Shown here piece by piece: positions 10,384-22,717 of a stretch of 64,000 nt of DNA. This DNA comes from Boletus sp. NGJ (lineage: Eukaryota > Basidiomycota > Agaricomycetes > Boletales > Boletaceae). The stretch's first letter is position 1. Every line of letters begins with the position of its first letter. Below the pieces are notes generated by a model. It searched no databases. It was given only the letters and a program-made list of their open reading frames with translations, and was not told the origin of the DNA. The translations under genes and the position numbers were made by a program. Location of the stretch: contig JAGTXK010000050.1 of assembly GCA_019096195.1 (NCBI GenBank), positions 124,001 to 188,000 on the forward strand. The letters are read 5' to 3'.

Positions 10384-13300
10384 TCACCAACCACCACGCC
10401 CCCTACCTCTTGGAGCCCCATAGTGTGGGCCACCGCTTCCGCCGTAGCTACCACTGCCGTATGCACCGCGGCCGTGCCCATTTGACGAACTGTATCCGCC
10501 ATAACCCCCCGGATTCCCATAGCTGCCGCTGCCACCACCATAGCCTCCCCGTCCGTACGGTTGAGAATGGCCAGGTTGCCCATACCCGCCTCTAGAACCC
10601 CCGCGGGGCGGTCCACCCCGCGGAGGTCCCTGAGACCCACCACCCCTAGGCCCACCATAGTTCTGCATCGGCGGCCTTCCGTTCCACCCATGCCCGCCAA
10701 AGCCTTCTGGTGGTGGTGGGTACGGCTGTCTCGCCGATTGTCCATACGATGGTTGCGAGTATCCGTTCGAGTTGCCGTAGTTACCCGGGGCGGGACCACT
10801 TCCATACGAGCCGCGATTGGCAGGGCCTCCTCGCCCACCACCGCGGTCCATTCCCCCACGGCCCCCACGACCACCGCGTCTAGAGCGGGGATCCAAGTCC
10901 TCCGGTGTGAGTTCTTGCGGGGGTTTGCGCAAGCCGGGTAACAGCATCGAACGGTGAGGGGTAAGCTGCTTTGGGAAAAAGTAGAGAACCGATAGTGATC
11001 TGTCGTTCTTGATGTCGGGGAGATCTATCAGCGTCAAAGGAGAGTAGAAAGTCGATCCCGGGATGCACTCAGGATTCGGGAGTGCGCTGCCGCTTATGCC
11101 CTTGGAATCTTTTATAGGCATCGGTACCGGCTACAGAAGATGATATCAGAATACTTGGTGATGAGGGCATGAAACGTTATTGACCTGCTTGTCTTTCCGC
11201 TTTCCATAGAGGCTTTCGAAAAATGGGTACAGCCTATGCTCATCTGACACATACATCACATTACTACCCCAGCTATTCCTTCTCACTTCGTCCTCTGTGA
11301 GTGAAGGATACCTTGCTGACATGGCATCCAAGAGTCTTTTTTCATCAATAAAGGGAAGTAGAGCGACGCCCTGCCATAGCATTTTCTTTCCATTCATGTC
11401 AATCTGGAAGGAAGGAGGATAAAAGTCAATTATAGGCGAAGTGGGTTCCATCATGAGGTCGTGGAAGACAGCAGGAATGTGCTTTTTTGAGGCAGGCGGA
11501 AACACCCCCATAAGTTGTTCATAAGGCTTAAATGGTTGACCAAGGGTGAAGCTAATCTTCATGTCCTTGAGACCCTCGAAATCCGAGGCAAAGGGAGCAA
11601 AGTGGTAAGGATAATACCACTGCCAAGAAGGTGTCTTTCGGGAAAATTATGTCAATGCTCTTACAGACTTTCATCTCGTAACTTACCCCCTGATAGTAAT
11701 AATGCAAGACCCATGCAATACCTTCCACATAGCGTTGAGTTAGCCTGGTGTAAGATGTTAGAGCGGTATCTGGAGCCAAAAAGCGCGACAAACATTCTCC
11801 TGAACTCAGCGTCAGAGGTCGGGATGCCAAACTTTTGCTGATAATAACGCTCCTTGTAACCCGGTTCATACAACCTAAAATCATACGAGCGTTGGCGATC
11901 CCGTGAGGTAGAACGAAATCATGAAAAGTGCCTTCTTACCTGACGTTATCTACTTGCTCGACAGAGCCATCAGCTCGGACGACCAGAGTATAGGAAGGTT
12001 CCTCCTCTTCCACTGAGCTATCATTCTCGCCGACGACAACGATGTCCTCCTCGACGTCGATTTGCGCATCTTCGACTTCAACATCTGTTGCGGTTCGTTT
12101 TCGGCTCAAAGAAACGGACACCATAGACTCATCCAGCGATTGTGAATGCAATGGGGAAGCTGCGGCGGGAGGATCTGCGTTTCCAAGACCGGGAACGTCG
12201 AAATCAGAGGCTGAATCTGAAACGTCGAAATCAGGTGCCTGCACTTTTGCCGCCGGCACGGAAGATGCGCTGGGTTTTACAGGCACTAGCCCTGCCAACT
12301 CAGCTTTCAGAACTTCTGCTGCACTCATGTTCGCCAGCCTGATCGCTGCGCGATTCGCGACTACGTCCCGGTTGCTGCCTCCTAATGCCTGTGCAGCGGC
12401 CGGTGCATTGGACTTTGACTGGGTCGTTGATGGAGCGCCGAAGCCTATGGAGTCTGCTTTTGCCGCAAAGTCATTATGAACCGGTCCATGGATGCCAAGA
12501 GCAGAGGAGGGACCAGATGCATTGCGAATGTCAGAGGGACCATTGCCATTTTTGTTATTGTTATCAATACGACGCCGCTTGGATTCGTGGTCCTGGCGAT
12601 TCTCGGCTAAGGTGGAGGGTCAGCCTTGGGCAACCAATTATATTCCCTCTAGCCAAATGAGTCAAGGAAGAAACAATACACACGCACCGTCTTGCCTTTT
12701 CCTGAATATGTCGTCTTCTCTCCTTGCCAGTCCCTCAAGGATTATCTCTGCCCTCTCGAGTACCAACTTGCCGTGATTTGTCAAGTACCCGCCCATCCTC
12801 GGCAACTCCATTTTCCAGATGTGTAGCAATGTATCAATCGCGCCTTCTCTGATCTCCAAACTAGGTAGATGTGGCAGGAAGTCATTGCCCACAAAGAAGA
12901 TCAACAGCACCCAATCATCAATCGCTTGTTCGAAGTTGAAAGAAAAGGGTGCTCGGGGGACATAAAGCTCCGTTTCAAGGTATTCTCGCAGAATGGAAAC
13001 ATCGAGGAATATAAATGGCTTTTTCTCGGGAGGGGTAGGTTTGGGCTTGTCAACGGCAATACTTGGTTTGGGTCCAGGACATTTTGCGGCGTAATGCCCC
13101 TCTTCGCCACAAATTCGACAAGCATTCGATTTGTCCTGAGCAAAGACGTCTTCTCGCAGCACGCGAAAGTACGGCTCGTGGGTTGCGAGTGCAAGCATAA
13201 TGAGATCAGCGTCCTGAGAGAAAGCGAAGCTGTTTAGAAGATATGGATAGTAACAGAACTGCATGCATACCAAGCCGTAAATAACGTGTTTCGTGTTAGG

Positions 13301-14350
13301 ATCATGGCCTGGGTTTGAACGCTGTCTTCGGATGAAATCCATTATTTTATGCTCTCCTTCGCCTGGTACACTCGCGTCTGATATGACTACTTGGAGCTGA
13401 GAGGATAGATCAAAGAGTAATCAAAGCGGAAATGAGAAAACGTACATCTTTCCAGCCGGGATCAGTATTCATCTTATCGACGACCCAATATCTCAATGAG
13501 GCGGCGAGGAGATCCATGAATGGGGTGCCAGGGGTGATGGCATTGGAATCCCATGCTTCCTTGTGCTTTTCTTCGTCGCTAATGACTTTGCCCATTGCTA
13601 ACGAGAACAGAAGGTAAGACTTTGTGACGGAAAGTGGGACGAACACACCCTTCCCATTCGGCAACTGCCAGCCTGCGAGCTTCGGCCTTGTCCTTTGCTT
13701 CTTGAGCAGACCTGAAACGACGGGAGCGCTGCTGGTTCATCTTTGCACGGGGAGCCACACCATCTGGAAGGGACAGGAATGTGAGCGGGACACATGGATG
13801 ATCATGGCTGTGTACACACCAATTGCCATGAAGAGAAGTTTGCGAGGTCTGACCATGTTCACGACGCGGTGAGTATACTTGAAGACTTCAGCCATCATTT
13901 CCTCTTCTGTCTCGGGTGGAGGCTGGAGAAATGAGGTCAGTGATTCGGTTGTTCAGAGCGCAGGTGGGTAGACACACCTTGCCCTCCGGATGTGTACATG
14001 GATGTACCTGGAGCACCATGAATCAAATAATGATGGAAAGGCTCGAAACGTACGATTCCGTTCATATCGAGGTAAAGGTTATCAAACTCGACGCCGTTTG
14101 GATTTGGAGTGGAAATGTCGACTGGGAGCTTGATAAGCTCACCGAGGGCATCTGGGACCTCGACTTCGTCTTCTTCCTGGACAGACGTCACTGGGGAAAT
14201 GCAGGTTAATTGTGATTTTTTTACACGAGAGGTTGCGAGGACAGACCGATCTTTGGGTATTTTTTGCTGAGCCAGCGGAATAATGCGGGGACACCCTGGA
14301 AGAGATGTGTGAGGGAGAGGAGGTGACGGATATGAGCTTGGACAAACCAT
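10384..14350 (-). CDS. RAT1: nuclear 5'-3' exoribonuclease Rat1/XRN2
   Basis: Rat1 degrades uncapped RNA in the nucleus, trims rRNA and terminates RNA polymerase II by the torpedo route. The protein begins [17 protein letters not shown], the XRN signature, with Rat1 rather than Xrn1 wording. Conserved pieces follow in order: [37 protein letters not shown], a CCHC zinc knuckle [14 protein letters not shown] near 13095-13140, [19 protein letters not shown], and a [13 protein letters not shown] region. The C-terminal 150 residues are Gly/Arg/Tyr-rich (RGG type) and end GRGRGGW. The first coding exon is just the ATG at 14348-14350. About 11-13 introns are present. The gene is divergent from GCD2. 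Confidence 0.93.
14296..14347 (-). other. intron directly after the RAT1 start codon
   Basis: The 52-nt intron starts GTTTGTCC directly after ATG and ends CTTCCAG directly before GGTGTCCCC. The first coding exon is therefore a single codon, and the joined product begins [11 protein letters not shown], exactly as the family demands. Confidence 0.8.
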
Positions 14351-14619
14351 GACAGGCTAAAGATGGGGGTAGCGGGGAGAGAACAAATGACTTGTGGCGT
14401 CGTCGTCGTCGTGGTCTTCGCGCGTGGGGAAGAGGAAAAATATGTCGGCGCCGTCGACGTTGAAGGCGGCGGACGAGGTGTACGTTGTGCGCATATGTTA
14501 CCAAAAGTGGAAATGATTACACAATATACTCTCACGGGTGGTGTCAATGACTCGGTCAATGGAAAATGCACAGTTCTCGAGATGACCAGGTGTTTAGAAT
14601 TAACGTCCACCATCGCACG

Positions 14620-16327
14620 ATGTCGACCACCACAGAGACGATTACGATTCCTGTCACCGCCTCTTTCAAACTTACATCCATTGCGTCTCAATCCCCTCCC
14701 CAGGATATGTCCTCGCCATCTCAGCCCAACCCTCCCAATTCCGCCCCACCAAAGTCCCAAAAGCAAATGACAAAGGCAGAACGTCGTGAGCAGCAGGAGG
14801 CACAGCGAGCCGCAAAGGCTGCGGCCAAGGCCCCCCCCTCCAAGTCTGTCCCCTCCCACAAAAAGAACGCCAGTGTGAGTGGTAAAGGTACCGCTGCCCC
14901 CTCTGCCGCTTCTCCCAAGAAGTCCGGAAAGGAGCCTACAACAAAGCCTGGAAAGGGCGAGTTTAAGGAGGCTCCTCATTCCAGTGCCCAGCTTGACGAG
15001 ACACCTCGTGGCTTACGCATCTTCTCCCACTTCGGCACCCCGAAACCCCCTGCCGTCACTAAGGGTGACATCCATCCTGCGATTATCAGGCTTGGTTTGC
15101 AGTTCGCAGAATTCAAGATTACTGGCGCGAATGCTAGGTGTATCTCCATGTTGTCCGCTTTCAAGACGGTATGTTTTCCTTCCCCTCTTCTCACCTTGCC
15201 CACCTGCCCCTTTCTGCCGCTGATCCGATTACTAGGTCATCCAACACTACGTGACGCCCCGCAACAACACGCTCTCTCGTCATCTCATGACACACCTCTC
15301 CCCTCAAATCACATACCTCGTATCGGCAAGACCAATGTCGGTCTCGATGGGCAATGCAATTAGACAACTCAAACTTGAGATCAGTGGCTCAGATATCGAC
15401 TTGCCGGAACAGGATGTTAGTTCTTTTTCCGTCTTTCAATCCCGAATACGCCTTGACGGTTTATAGGCCAAGGATGCGCTGTGCGACACGATCGACAATT
15501 ACATTCGGGATCGAATTCTTCTCGCCGATCAAGTTATACAAGAAACAGCTGGGAAAAAGATCAAGGACGGCGATGTCATCCTCACATATGCACGGTCGGT
15601 GCATCTCAGCGAGTCATCCCTAATGCATATACTTACCCTGACTTGTAGGTCATCCGTGGTTGAGAAAGTATTATTACATGCCTGGGCATCTGGCAAGCGG
15701 TTTTCCGTCATTGTGGTCGATTCACGACCAATGTTGGAAGGTATGCCGACTCTTCATCTGCAAAGCCTGGAACGATCATTCTCATGTGTGCTGCTTATCC
15801 CAGGCAAGGCATTACTGCGATCTCTCACAGTCGCATCGATCCCGTGTGCTTATCTTCTCCTACCATCCCTCCCATCCGTCCTGCCGCACACGACGACGTT
15901 GTTTGTTGGTGCGCACTCTCTCCATGCAAATGGCGCGGTTTTTTCACGGGCTGGAACGGCGATGGTTGCGATGATGGCAAAGTCAAGGAATATCCCCGTT
16001 GTGGTGTGTTGTGAAACATACAAGTTTGCGGAGGGTATTCGCTGGGATGGGGTAAGCAAGAATGAGCTAGGTGAGCACCGGCTGAGGACAATGTTTTGGG
16101 TTCTGCTGAGACTAGTATGCACGTGCACAGCGCCGAGCCCATTTCCACCAACAGATTGTGACCGACACAGCTTGAAGGCACGAGCGAACCTGTCGATATT
16201 GAGTCCGTTGTATGATTTGACCCCACCCTCGTGTATCACGGCTGTTGTGACTGAGGTGGGAATTATCCCGCCGAGTTCGATATCGTCGATTCCTGGTGCA
16301 CTTGGGAGAGCAACCATTGGTGCTTGA
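14620..16327 (+). CDS. GCD2: translation initiation factor eIF2B subunit delta
   Basis: eIF2B-delta is a regulatory subunit of the guanine exchange factor that recharges eIF2 with GTP; it senses phosphorylated eIF2. The N-terminal 100 residues are basic and low in complexity (MTKAERREQQEAQRAAKAAA), as in other delta subunits. The conserved core follows: HPAIIRLGLQFAEFKITGAN, AFKTVIQHYVTP, ARPMSVSMGNAIRQLKLEI, VVEKVLLHAWASGKRFSVIV, NGAVFSRAGTAMVAMMAKSR, PVVVCCETYKFAEG, and YDLTPPSCITAVVTEVGIIP. About seven introns keep the frame. An in-frame ATG at 14566 could give 18 more residues; I chose 14620 because the sequence before it is not conserved in type. Confidence 0.9.
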
Positions 16328-16412
16328 TAGGTGGAATTATTTATTGTATTTCACTGGTTCTCCGCACCCCCACATGCGTAATTCATAGACGTTTGCCATG
16401 CACGTTTGTTTA

Positions 16413-16420
16413 CCACGTGA
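16413..16420. promoter_or_regulatory. CACGTG box upstream of the FHA-forkhead gene
   Basis: CCACGTGA lies 100 bases before the start codon at 16521, inside the short gap after GCD2. Confidence 0.35.
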
Positions 16421-16520
16421 CTTCGGGAAATTGCCACACACCCCCTGTTCGAGGGGTTGCAAGCCTGACTCCGCCCCTCCTCGTCGTTCACGTAGTTGAC
16501 CTTGTTCGCCGCTGTCTTCG

Positions 16521-18984
16521 ATGTCCCCCTCTGCTGTAATTTCTCCACCCCCCGCCAACGAACCTCTCCCCCCCATTCCCGCCGATAATGCTTCCCCCGA
16601 CGTACCCGCCAAGATCAGCGCCTATTACTCCCTGGTTTTCCCCAACATCACCTTCTTCCTTCAGACCCTCACCGTCACCATCGGCAGGAGGTGCCTCCCC
16701 TCGACGCCTGCCTCCCTCAACGGCACGGATGGTCCCCCTTCCGGTCATAGCCCTGTCGACGTTGACCTTGGTCCGCTCAAGGCCGTGTCACGGCTGCACG
16801 CCAGGATAGAGTATGAGGAGGATGAGGCCCGCTTTGCGCTCGTCGTTATCGGACGCAATGGCGCATGGGTAGACGGCGTTTGGTCTGGCGCCGGAAGTCG
16901 AGTGCCACTGGGCGAGAGGTGTGTCTCATTCCTACCCTTTCACTCCCCGAAACCCCTCACATTGTTGCAGGTCTCAGATTCAGATAGCCTCGCGAACATT
17001 TCACTTCGTGCTTCCTCCCCCAGTGACACTCGAAGACTCCCCCTCTCCATCTTCAGTCTCTTCCCTCCAGCGTGCCCGCTCCCCATCTGTCGACATCACC
17101 TCCATATCCCCCCCATCGTCCTTGCCATCTCATTCTCCCTCTCCGCGCACAGCTCCCTCATTGCCACCACCGAAACTTCCCCGTTCTCCCGACCCTCAAC
17201 TCCCAAATTCCAATACAATTTCCCATACAAAGGTCGCTGTCGCGTCCATGTCAACCACCGTATCTACGTCCACCGCATCGACATCCAAGAAACGCAAGAA
17301 AGCTTCCCATCCGCCTCCAAAGCCCGATGTAATGCCACCGAAGCCCTCGCTTACGTATGCCCAACTTTGTTATCGAGCTATCAAGGCAATGGCAGGGAAA
17401 GCAACATTGCAGGATATCTGTGGTTGGATGATGGATACTTATGACTGGTACCGTTACAACGAAGGTGCTGGCTGGGAAGTGCGTAGACCTCTTTGTGTAA
17501 TTTGCACACATCCCTTCACGTTCTTGAGAACCTTTCTTTTGTATCTCGAATCATTCAGATTCTGCTTTGACCAGTCCCTGAACTGACGTATTTTTTGCAT
17601 ATTAATCTAGAACTCCGTTCGCCACAACCTGTCCTCAGGGCGCGCGTTCATAAAAATGGAACGCAGTACTGGGGAGCATGGTAAAGGCTTTTTCTGGTCT
17701 GTTGACGCACAGTATGAGCATACATTCGAACAACAAGAGGCTCGTGCCGCCGCTCAGGCCCATTCTCAATCTGCATCGTCGTCCGCGCTTTCGGCTAGCG
17801 GTAAGGACGGTACCAATAAAAGCTCCCGGAAGAAAGATAAGGCAGTTCCGCTCGACCCGCCACTCAAACGGAGTGTAAAGAGTGGGATGGGACCGCTACC
17901 ACCACCCCTCACGTCTACACCCTTGGTTCCGCCACTTAGTAGAACACAGGCGTCATCGTCGGGACAACTCGTCGGTGGTCTGGCGCATGCGCGGGCACTG
18001 GGAGGACCATTCACGACTGTGCCAAGAGCTGTAATCACGGGAAATATAGACGCTGGGGCTGCCGCACGGGAGACAAAGTTGGAACCGGCTGATCTACTTC
18101 AGATCGGCTCCACCGCATCGTCTGCGTCGAGTTCCGGACCGATATCGGGAGCTGGGACACCTACGAATACGTCCCTACCACCATCTGGATGCGCTCCCTC
18201 TTCTATAGCATCATCCTCTTCAGTCTCGGCTTCCCCGTTTGCTGCTCTCCCACCTTCCGTCTGTCTACCAATCGTTATCGGCCCTGTCCCGTCGACCCAC
18301 TCTTCAAGCAGCACTCCAGACCCGCCGCCCATTGTATTGCATAACAACACTCTTGTTCTCTCTCCCGTTATCTTCTCCTCTCTTGCGTCGGAGCAACTCA
18401 AAGCGCTTGAGCAAATGGGAGCACAAAAAGCGTTGGAAGTGTTGCAGGCGCATATTGTACGGTACCTGAAGGAACGAATGGGCAAGAAGAAGAGGAAGAA
18501 AACTATAGCCGGTGGCGCTACGGAAAAGGGAGGGACGAAAACCGGCAAGGACGATGCGTCGGAGCGGTTGAGCCTATTCACTACTGTCCCGTTGCCTTTG
18601 AGAACTGCCCAGTCCATCCTTACATCTCAAGTTCCTACTCCATCTCAAGGATCAATGATTCCCCATCCACTTTCCCAGACTGGAACGACTTTACCCAACC
18701 TGTCGGGTTTTTGCATACCAGGGACTGAATGTTCTGCCGCAGAGGTGAAGGAGGGCGTCCCATCTTCTGTGGACAATAGTCCTCCTGTCCCTGTGCCAAT
18801 CCCGCACAATAGGAGGCCGCAAACTCCGGTCATTGTCGACGACGACGAAGATGACGAGAGACGGTCCACAAAGAGGAGGAAGCTTGGGAACGAGATTGAG
18901 ATGGAGACAGAGTTGATGCATGAGGCGACCGTGGTGCAGGTTTCGCAAGCCGTTGACGAAGACATTGAAGTTGATGTGTGCTGA
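16521..18984 (+). CDS. FHL1: FHA-forkhead transcription factor, Fhl1-like
   Basis: The order FHA then forkhead is that of yeast Fhl1, which controls ribosomal protein genes, and of Fkh1/2. The FHA domain covers about residues 30-160 (TVTIGRR, AVSRLHARIEYEE, VIGRNGAWVDG, then IQIASRTFHFVLP after an intron). A Ser/Pro linker and a basic KKRKKA patch lead to the forkhead (LTYAQLCYRAIKAMAGKATL, DICGWMMDTYDWYR, then NSVRHNLSSGRAFIKMERS, GKGFFWSVD). The recognition helix NSVRHNLS is intact. The long tail is Ser/Thr/Pro-rich with a Lys patch (KKKRKKT) and an acidic DDDEDDERRSTKRRK stretch that may be a nuclear signal. I favour Fhl1 by domain order, but orthology is not proven. Confidence 0.85.
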
Positions 18985-20090
18985 CTGTTCTTCGGCACCG
19001 TTCGCGCTCACCTGGTTGGCATTCCTCGGGGCTTTCCACCGTAATTTTTTTTAAGCCCAAGTTGATTTTTTTCCTCCCGATCGCAATTTCGTAACATATA
19101 ACGCATCCGCATCTCATTGACACCGCACCTACTATACCTCCTTCTGCATTGGTCTTTGGCGCCCCCTCATACTTGGCGTGAGCCTGTATTCTTGGATAAC
19201 CCCGGGCAATCACACACGCCGAGTCTGTCACGTTTCATACGCCGTTTGTTGCATGACGTGCACCCCGACACTCATACTACGATACACTGCCCTCCTACCG
19301 AGTTTTCGAGTTCACGCATTCACCCGCATTATCACCCTACTTATAGCTCTTTTCAGTGGTACAGGGATCGCTGATAATAGATTTCAATGTGAGAGGTTTA
19401 GATCTATGACCAGTTTTCTATTCTTGCATGAGAATGAGCAGACACCCAGAGTACATGACAAAAGAATGCAGCTGTTGATCCGCGACCACAACCGCTCCCT
19501 TAGCGCTGTTCGTGCCCTTCTGTACCGCCAAAATTACTTCCCCCACACCATCGTTAATACGAGCTCATTTGATGCGACTGCATAGAAAGCACTCTTGTGC
19601 TCTGGCAAAGTGGAGGTTACGATGAACCCATGGATCTTGAAATCCTCTTCTATGACGTGCATCGAATTCCGTCCGATTGAACCATGCGTCCAGAATCATG
19701 AACATGGGTCAAGATTCCAAGAAAACACTCGCCGTCACTGGATGAGGCGCAACCTGAGATCATCCGGCATTCTTCCAGAAAAACATAATGGGGGAGACTG
19801 CAGGAGAGCGTTCGGCAGACTCACGATGGAGCGGACATGCCTCACTACAACCGCTAGTGCTGCATCGAGCGCTTCTCGCCGACTCTCAACGTTGTCCCAA
19901 TGGCTGGATGACGATGGGGCGAACCTCGTCTCGTGATGGATCAACGACACAACTACGTACCGAGTGGAGAGACGAGTTGTGAGGTTGTCTAAACTCTAAG
20001 ATCAAGCGCCACTGTCACGACTGACCCCGCTCTTCCAATCCCAGCAGCCACGCTTGCACCCTCGATTGGCGGCGGCTCAATCGAGAGACT
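18985..20090. other. quiet intergenic stretch
   Basis: About 1.1 kb with only short open frames on the plus strand and no family I can recognise, no RNA gene and no clear repeat. It lies between the forkhead gene and the remains of a reductase gene. Confidence 0.4.
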
Positions 20091-20950
20091 CTATTCGCAC
20101 ATGGGGTCCGTTCTGAGGTTCTCAAGACCTCTAGGGCTGGCTAGTGTGGAAGAGGGTGGTCCATCGAGCGTCGATTTCATGCTCGCGAACATGGGGCTAC
20201 TCAATGAGTGTTGCGTTGACCCACTCGGCGAATGGGCGTGCATGAAGAACTGAGAGACGGAGTGGGTGGTGGATTGTATGTGCTGCTGGTCGGTTAGAAT
20301 GATGGGAGGGGGGCGATGGAGCTCGGTGATAGCGTTTGCAATGCCGTCGCGAAACGTCTTTGTAGTTTTGTAATCGAATTCGGCGACGTCCGCCCCGAGT
20401 TCCTTCATGAACGCCACTATATCGCCCGAGCCTGTCGAGGTGATGACTTTGAGACCGTCACGCTTGGCGAGCCGAATGGCCACACTGTGTAAGATGGTAT
20501 GATCACGAATGATACATAAAGCATGATCCAACGGCGCCTGCAACGAGTTGTTATGAAGGCGACTTCACCCTTGAAATGCTTTTGGGCTATGGGCACGGTG
20601 AAAAGCGATCAGGGCTGGCCTGCTTTGTGTGCATACATTCCTTCCAGGCGCAGTCTGCCGTCCTGTTAGATAGACAGTGATCCTCGACGCACAATCGCGT
20701 GCAGAACGAAAAAGGGCTTACCAGACATACTTACGGCTCCTACGAACATGCTCCAAAGCAAGTCGTCTTTATTCTCTATCTCGCTGACGAATATTGAGTT
20801 CCTCGAATTCTACCGTACCGCTCAGATCCACTGAGAGGTAATCGCCTGCCTCAAAGGGGGGGTTCTGGGAACAAAGGACGACGCCTACGCCGAAATTCTC
20901 GGCCTGAACAGTCAGTACGTGTGTCACCTTCCATCTTGTGGGTGCAGAAC
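20091..20950 (-). pseudogene. decayed medium-chain reductase (zinc-free MDR family)
   Basis: Two conserved blocks of an NADP-dependent medium-chain reductase survive on the minus strand. Near 20750-20920 the frame reads NFGVGVVLCSQNPPFEAGDY, like the loop before the nucleotide fold. Near 20350-20500 it reads LAKRDGLKVITSTGSGDIVA and FMKELGADVAEFDYKTTKT, the classical cofactor-binding second half. The N-terminal substrate domain, the AASGAVG turn and the C-terminal domain are missing or unrecognisable, and stops separate the blocks. The frame after KTTKT runs into unrelated sequence ending at 20091. It looks like an old broken gene copy and not a working enzyme. Confidence 0.6.
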
Positions 20951-21335
20951 AGAATTGAACCGTCAGTGCGTGACAGACTGGCAGTGAGCACTGGTGATTG
21001 GAGACGGTCGAATTGCCACGACCTTCAACGTCTGAGTCTCAAGCCCCGCCACACCGAAATTTGCAGATGCACCGCCTCGGTGAGGATTCCCGCACACATG
21101 TTTATTGGGACTCGAGACCGAGATTAACAACCTGAGGTTGTCTATATGTGGAAACATTGCAACATGACAGTATCTCCTTTTGCTGATTCAGAACAATATA
21201 ATGGTATAAAGTCAAAGGAACATGGAGTAAAACAAGTACACAGCCTGAGAGGCATAACAGTCAACAAACTTTGTCATTTCATGCTGTTCCTTTCAAAGGC
21301 CCAGCACTTCAACAATATACAATAATCCACTGCCT

Positions 21336-22629
21336 CTATTCCAGGAAGCGCACACCCATGAAGCGTTGGACAAGGTTGTCCAAGATGTTGCTGGCAAGCC
21401 TGATGCTCTCCTTCTCTGTGGAGTCATCACAGGTACTCAGAACCTTTTGAATTGCTTTCATAAGACCTGTGGCATGTTCCTCCTCCCATGTGATCTGATT
21501 TTTATTCTGGTCAATATCCTGCAACAGCTTGAGCAAATCTGGTACATTTGCTGTGATGGTCTAAAATGAACTGTCAATGATATGGCTTCATTGGAAAAAC
21601 ACTAGGACATACAGGTTCATCACCAAACAGTTCATAGTCCAACTGTTGCTTGTGAACATCACAAACACATTTTATAGCATCTGTCCACCTCTGAACGCCT
21701 TTCAAGAATCTTGCCTGTGCTGCATTTCTAATGGCCATACTAGTATGGTTCACTATAGTATGGCTGTTTGAGGCAGCAGCATTGACATTACGATTTGAAA
21801 AGAAAGCATGTGGTTTGTTCTGTTTGTTCTGCCTTGTAGGAATGATTGATTTGACTAGAAAATAAAATATTATAAGAAAATATTCAGATCTGAGAACCAA
21901 AACCCATGCCTTTGTTAGGATCTTTGTTGTTGGAAAGTAATGAGGTGGTATTGAAGGGTATGGTCAAGTTATTCTGGCCTATTGAAGAGTCAATAGGCAG
22001 AAAAAAATACAAAGTGAAAACTACTATACCAAAAGCAGAAGCATCAAAGGCTTGAACATTGGCTTCCATAGTCTTCCCAGTAGGTGTGTTTTCAATAGCT
22101 AATAAGTATCATAAGATTACTAACAAATCTCACTTTAAAATATAACTTACCACTTTGGCTAGATACATCCACATTCTTGGAAGCAAAAACAGCAGCATCC
22201 TCTATACTGCTAGTTTCAGATGGTGGATTGGATTGTTTTCTTCCAATACTAGGCTGAGATAGAGGCTCTTGGGATGAAAAGGATGGATTGATAAGATTCT
22301 ACATCATATTGTTTTGTTAGACCAACTGTAAGTTCCCCATATTGTGTACTTACTGATAGTGTATCATGTTGATGATGTGGCACACCTGGATAATGTACAG
22401 CCATATGCCTTGTGTTGATATACATGGCCAACTTTTGCTTTTTTGAAAAGCTTGCATTGTCACTATCATGATGGAGAGCAATACACCTTTTGCCCAGCAA
22501 GTGGTTGGATGCATAACCATCTGATCTAATGATATCAGAGATGGGCTGGTGACCACTGGATGGTGCTTGAGCAGGCAGAGTAGCATTAATCCCAGAGTAG
22601 GTTGGGATGGAATCAACAGCAGAATACAT
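21336..22629 (-). CDS. orphan spliced gene in an AT-rich island
   Basis: I do not recognise this protein. A good spliced model exists: MYSAVDSIPTYSGINA to HHQHDTLS, then a GTAAGT intron (about 22302-22353), NLINPSFSSQEP to SSQS, a second GTAAGT intron, AIENTPTGKTMEAN to AFDASAF, further introns, then PTRQNKQNKPHAFF to LDYELFGDEP, a GTATGT intron and TITANVPDLLKLLQDIDQNK to the end FMGVRFLE. The third junction near 21860-22030 is uncertain. The middle has a helical stretch (MAIRNAAQARFLKGVQRWTD). Base composition is clearly richer in A and T than all neighbours. A TATA box lies 81-88 bases upstream. It could be a lineage-specific family or a transferred gene. Confidence 0.6.
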
Positions 22630-22709
22630 GGTGGAATAATGTCAAGGGTAGCTGAAGTAGGTGAGAGTTGGATAGAACAAAAGAATCTGAGTTTAAACAC
22701 AGCTGCACC

Positions 22710-22717
22710 CTTTTATA
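22710..22717 (-). promoter_or_regulatory. TATA box of the AT-rich island gene
   Basis: TATAAAAG on the minus strand, 81 bases before the ATG at 22629. It is the best TATA element I noticed in the window and supports the island gene being transcribed. Confidence 0.55.

Noticed and set aside
10410-10941. plus-strand frames rich in Arg/Pro opposite the RAT1 tail
   Set aside because: They are the antisense reading of the Gly/Arg-rich RGG tail of RAT1.
19178-19585. 135-codon open frame on the plus strand
   Set aside because: No start context, no recognisable domain and no splice partners; it overlaps other open frames of the same quality, as expected by chance.
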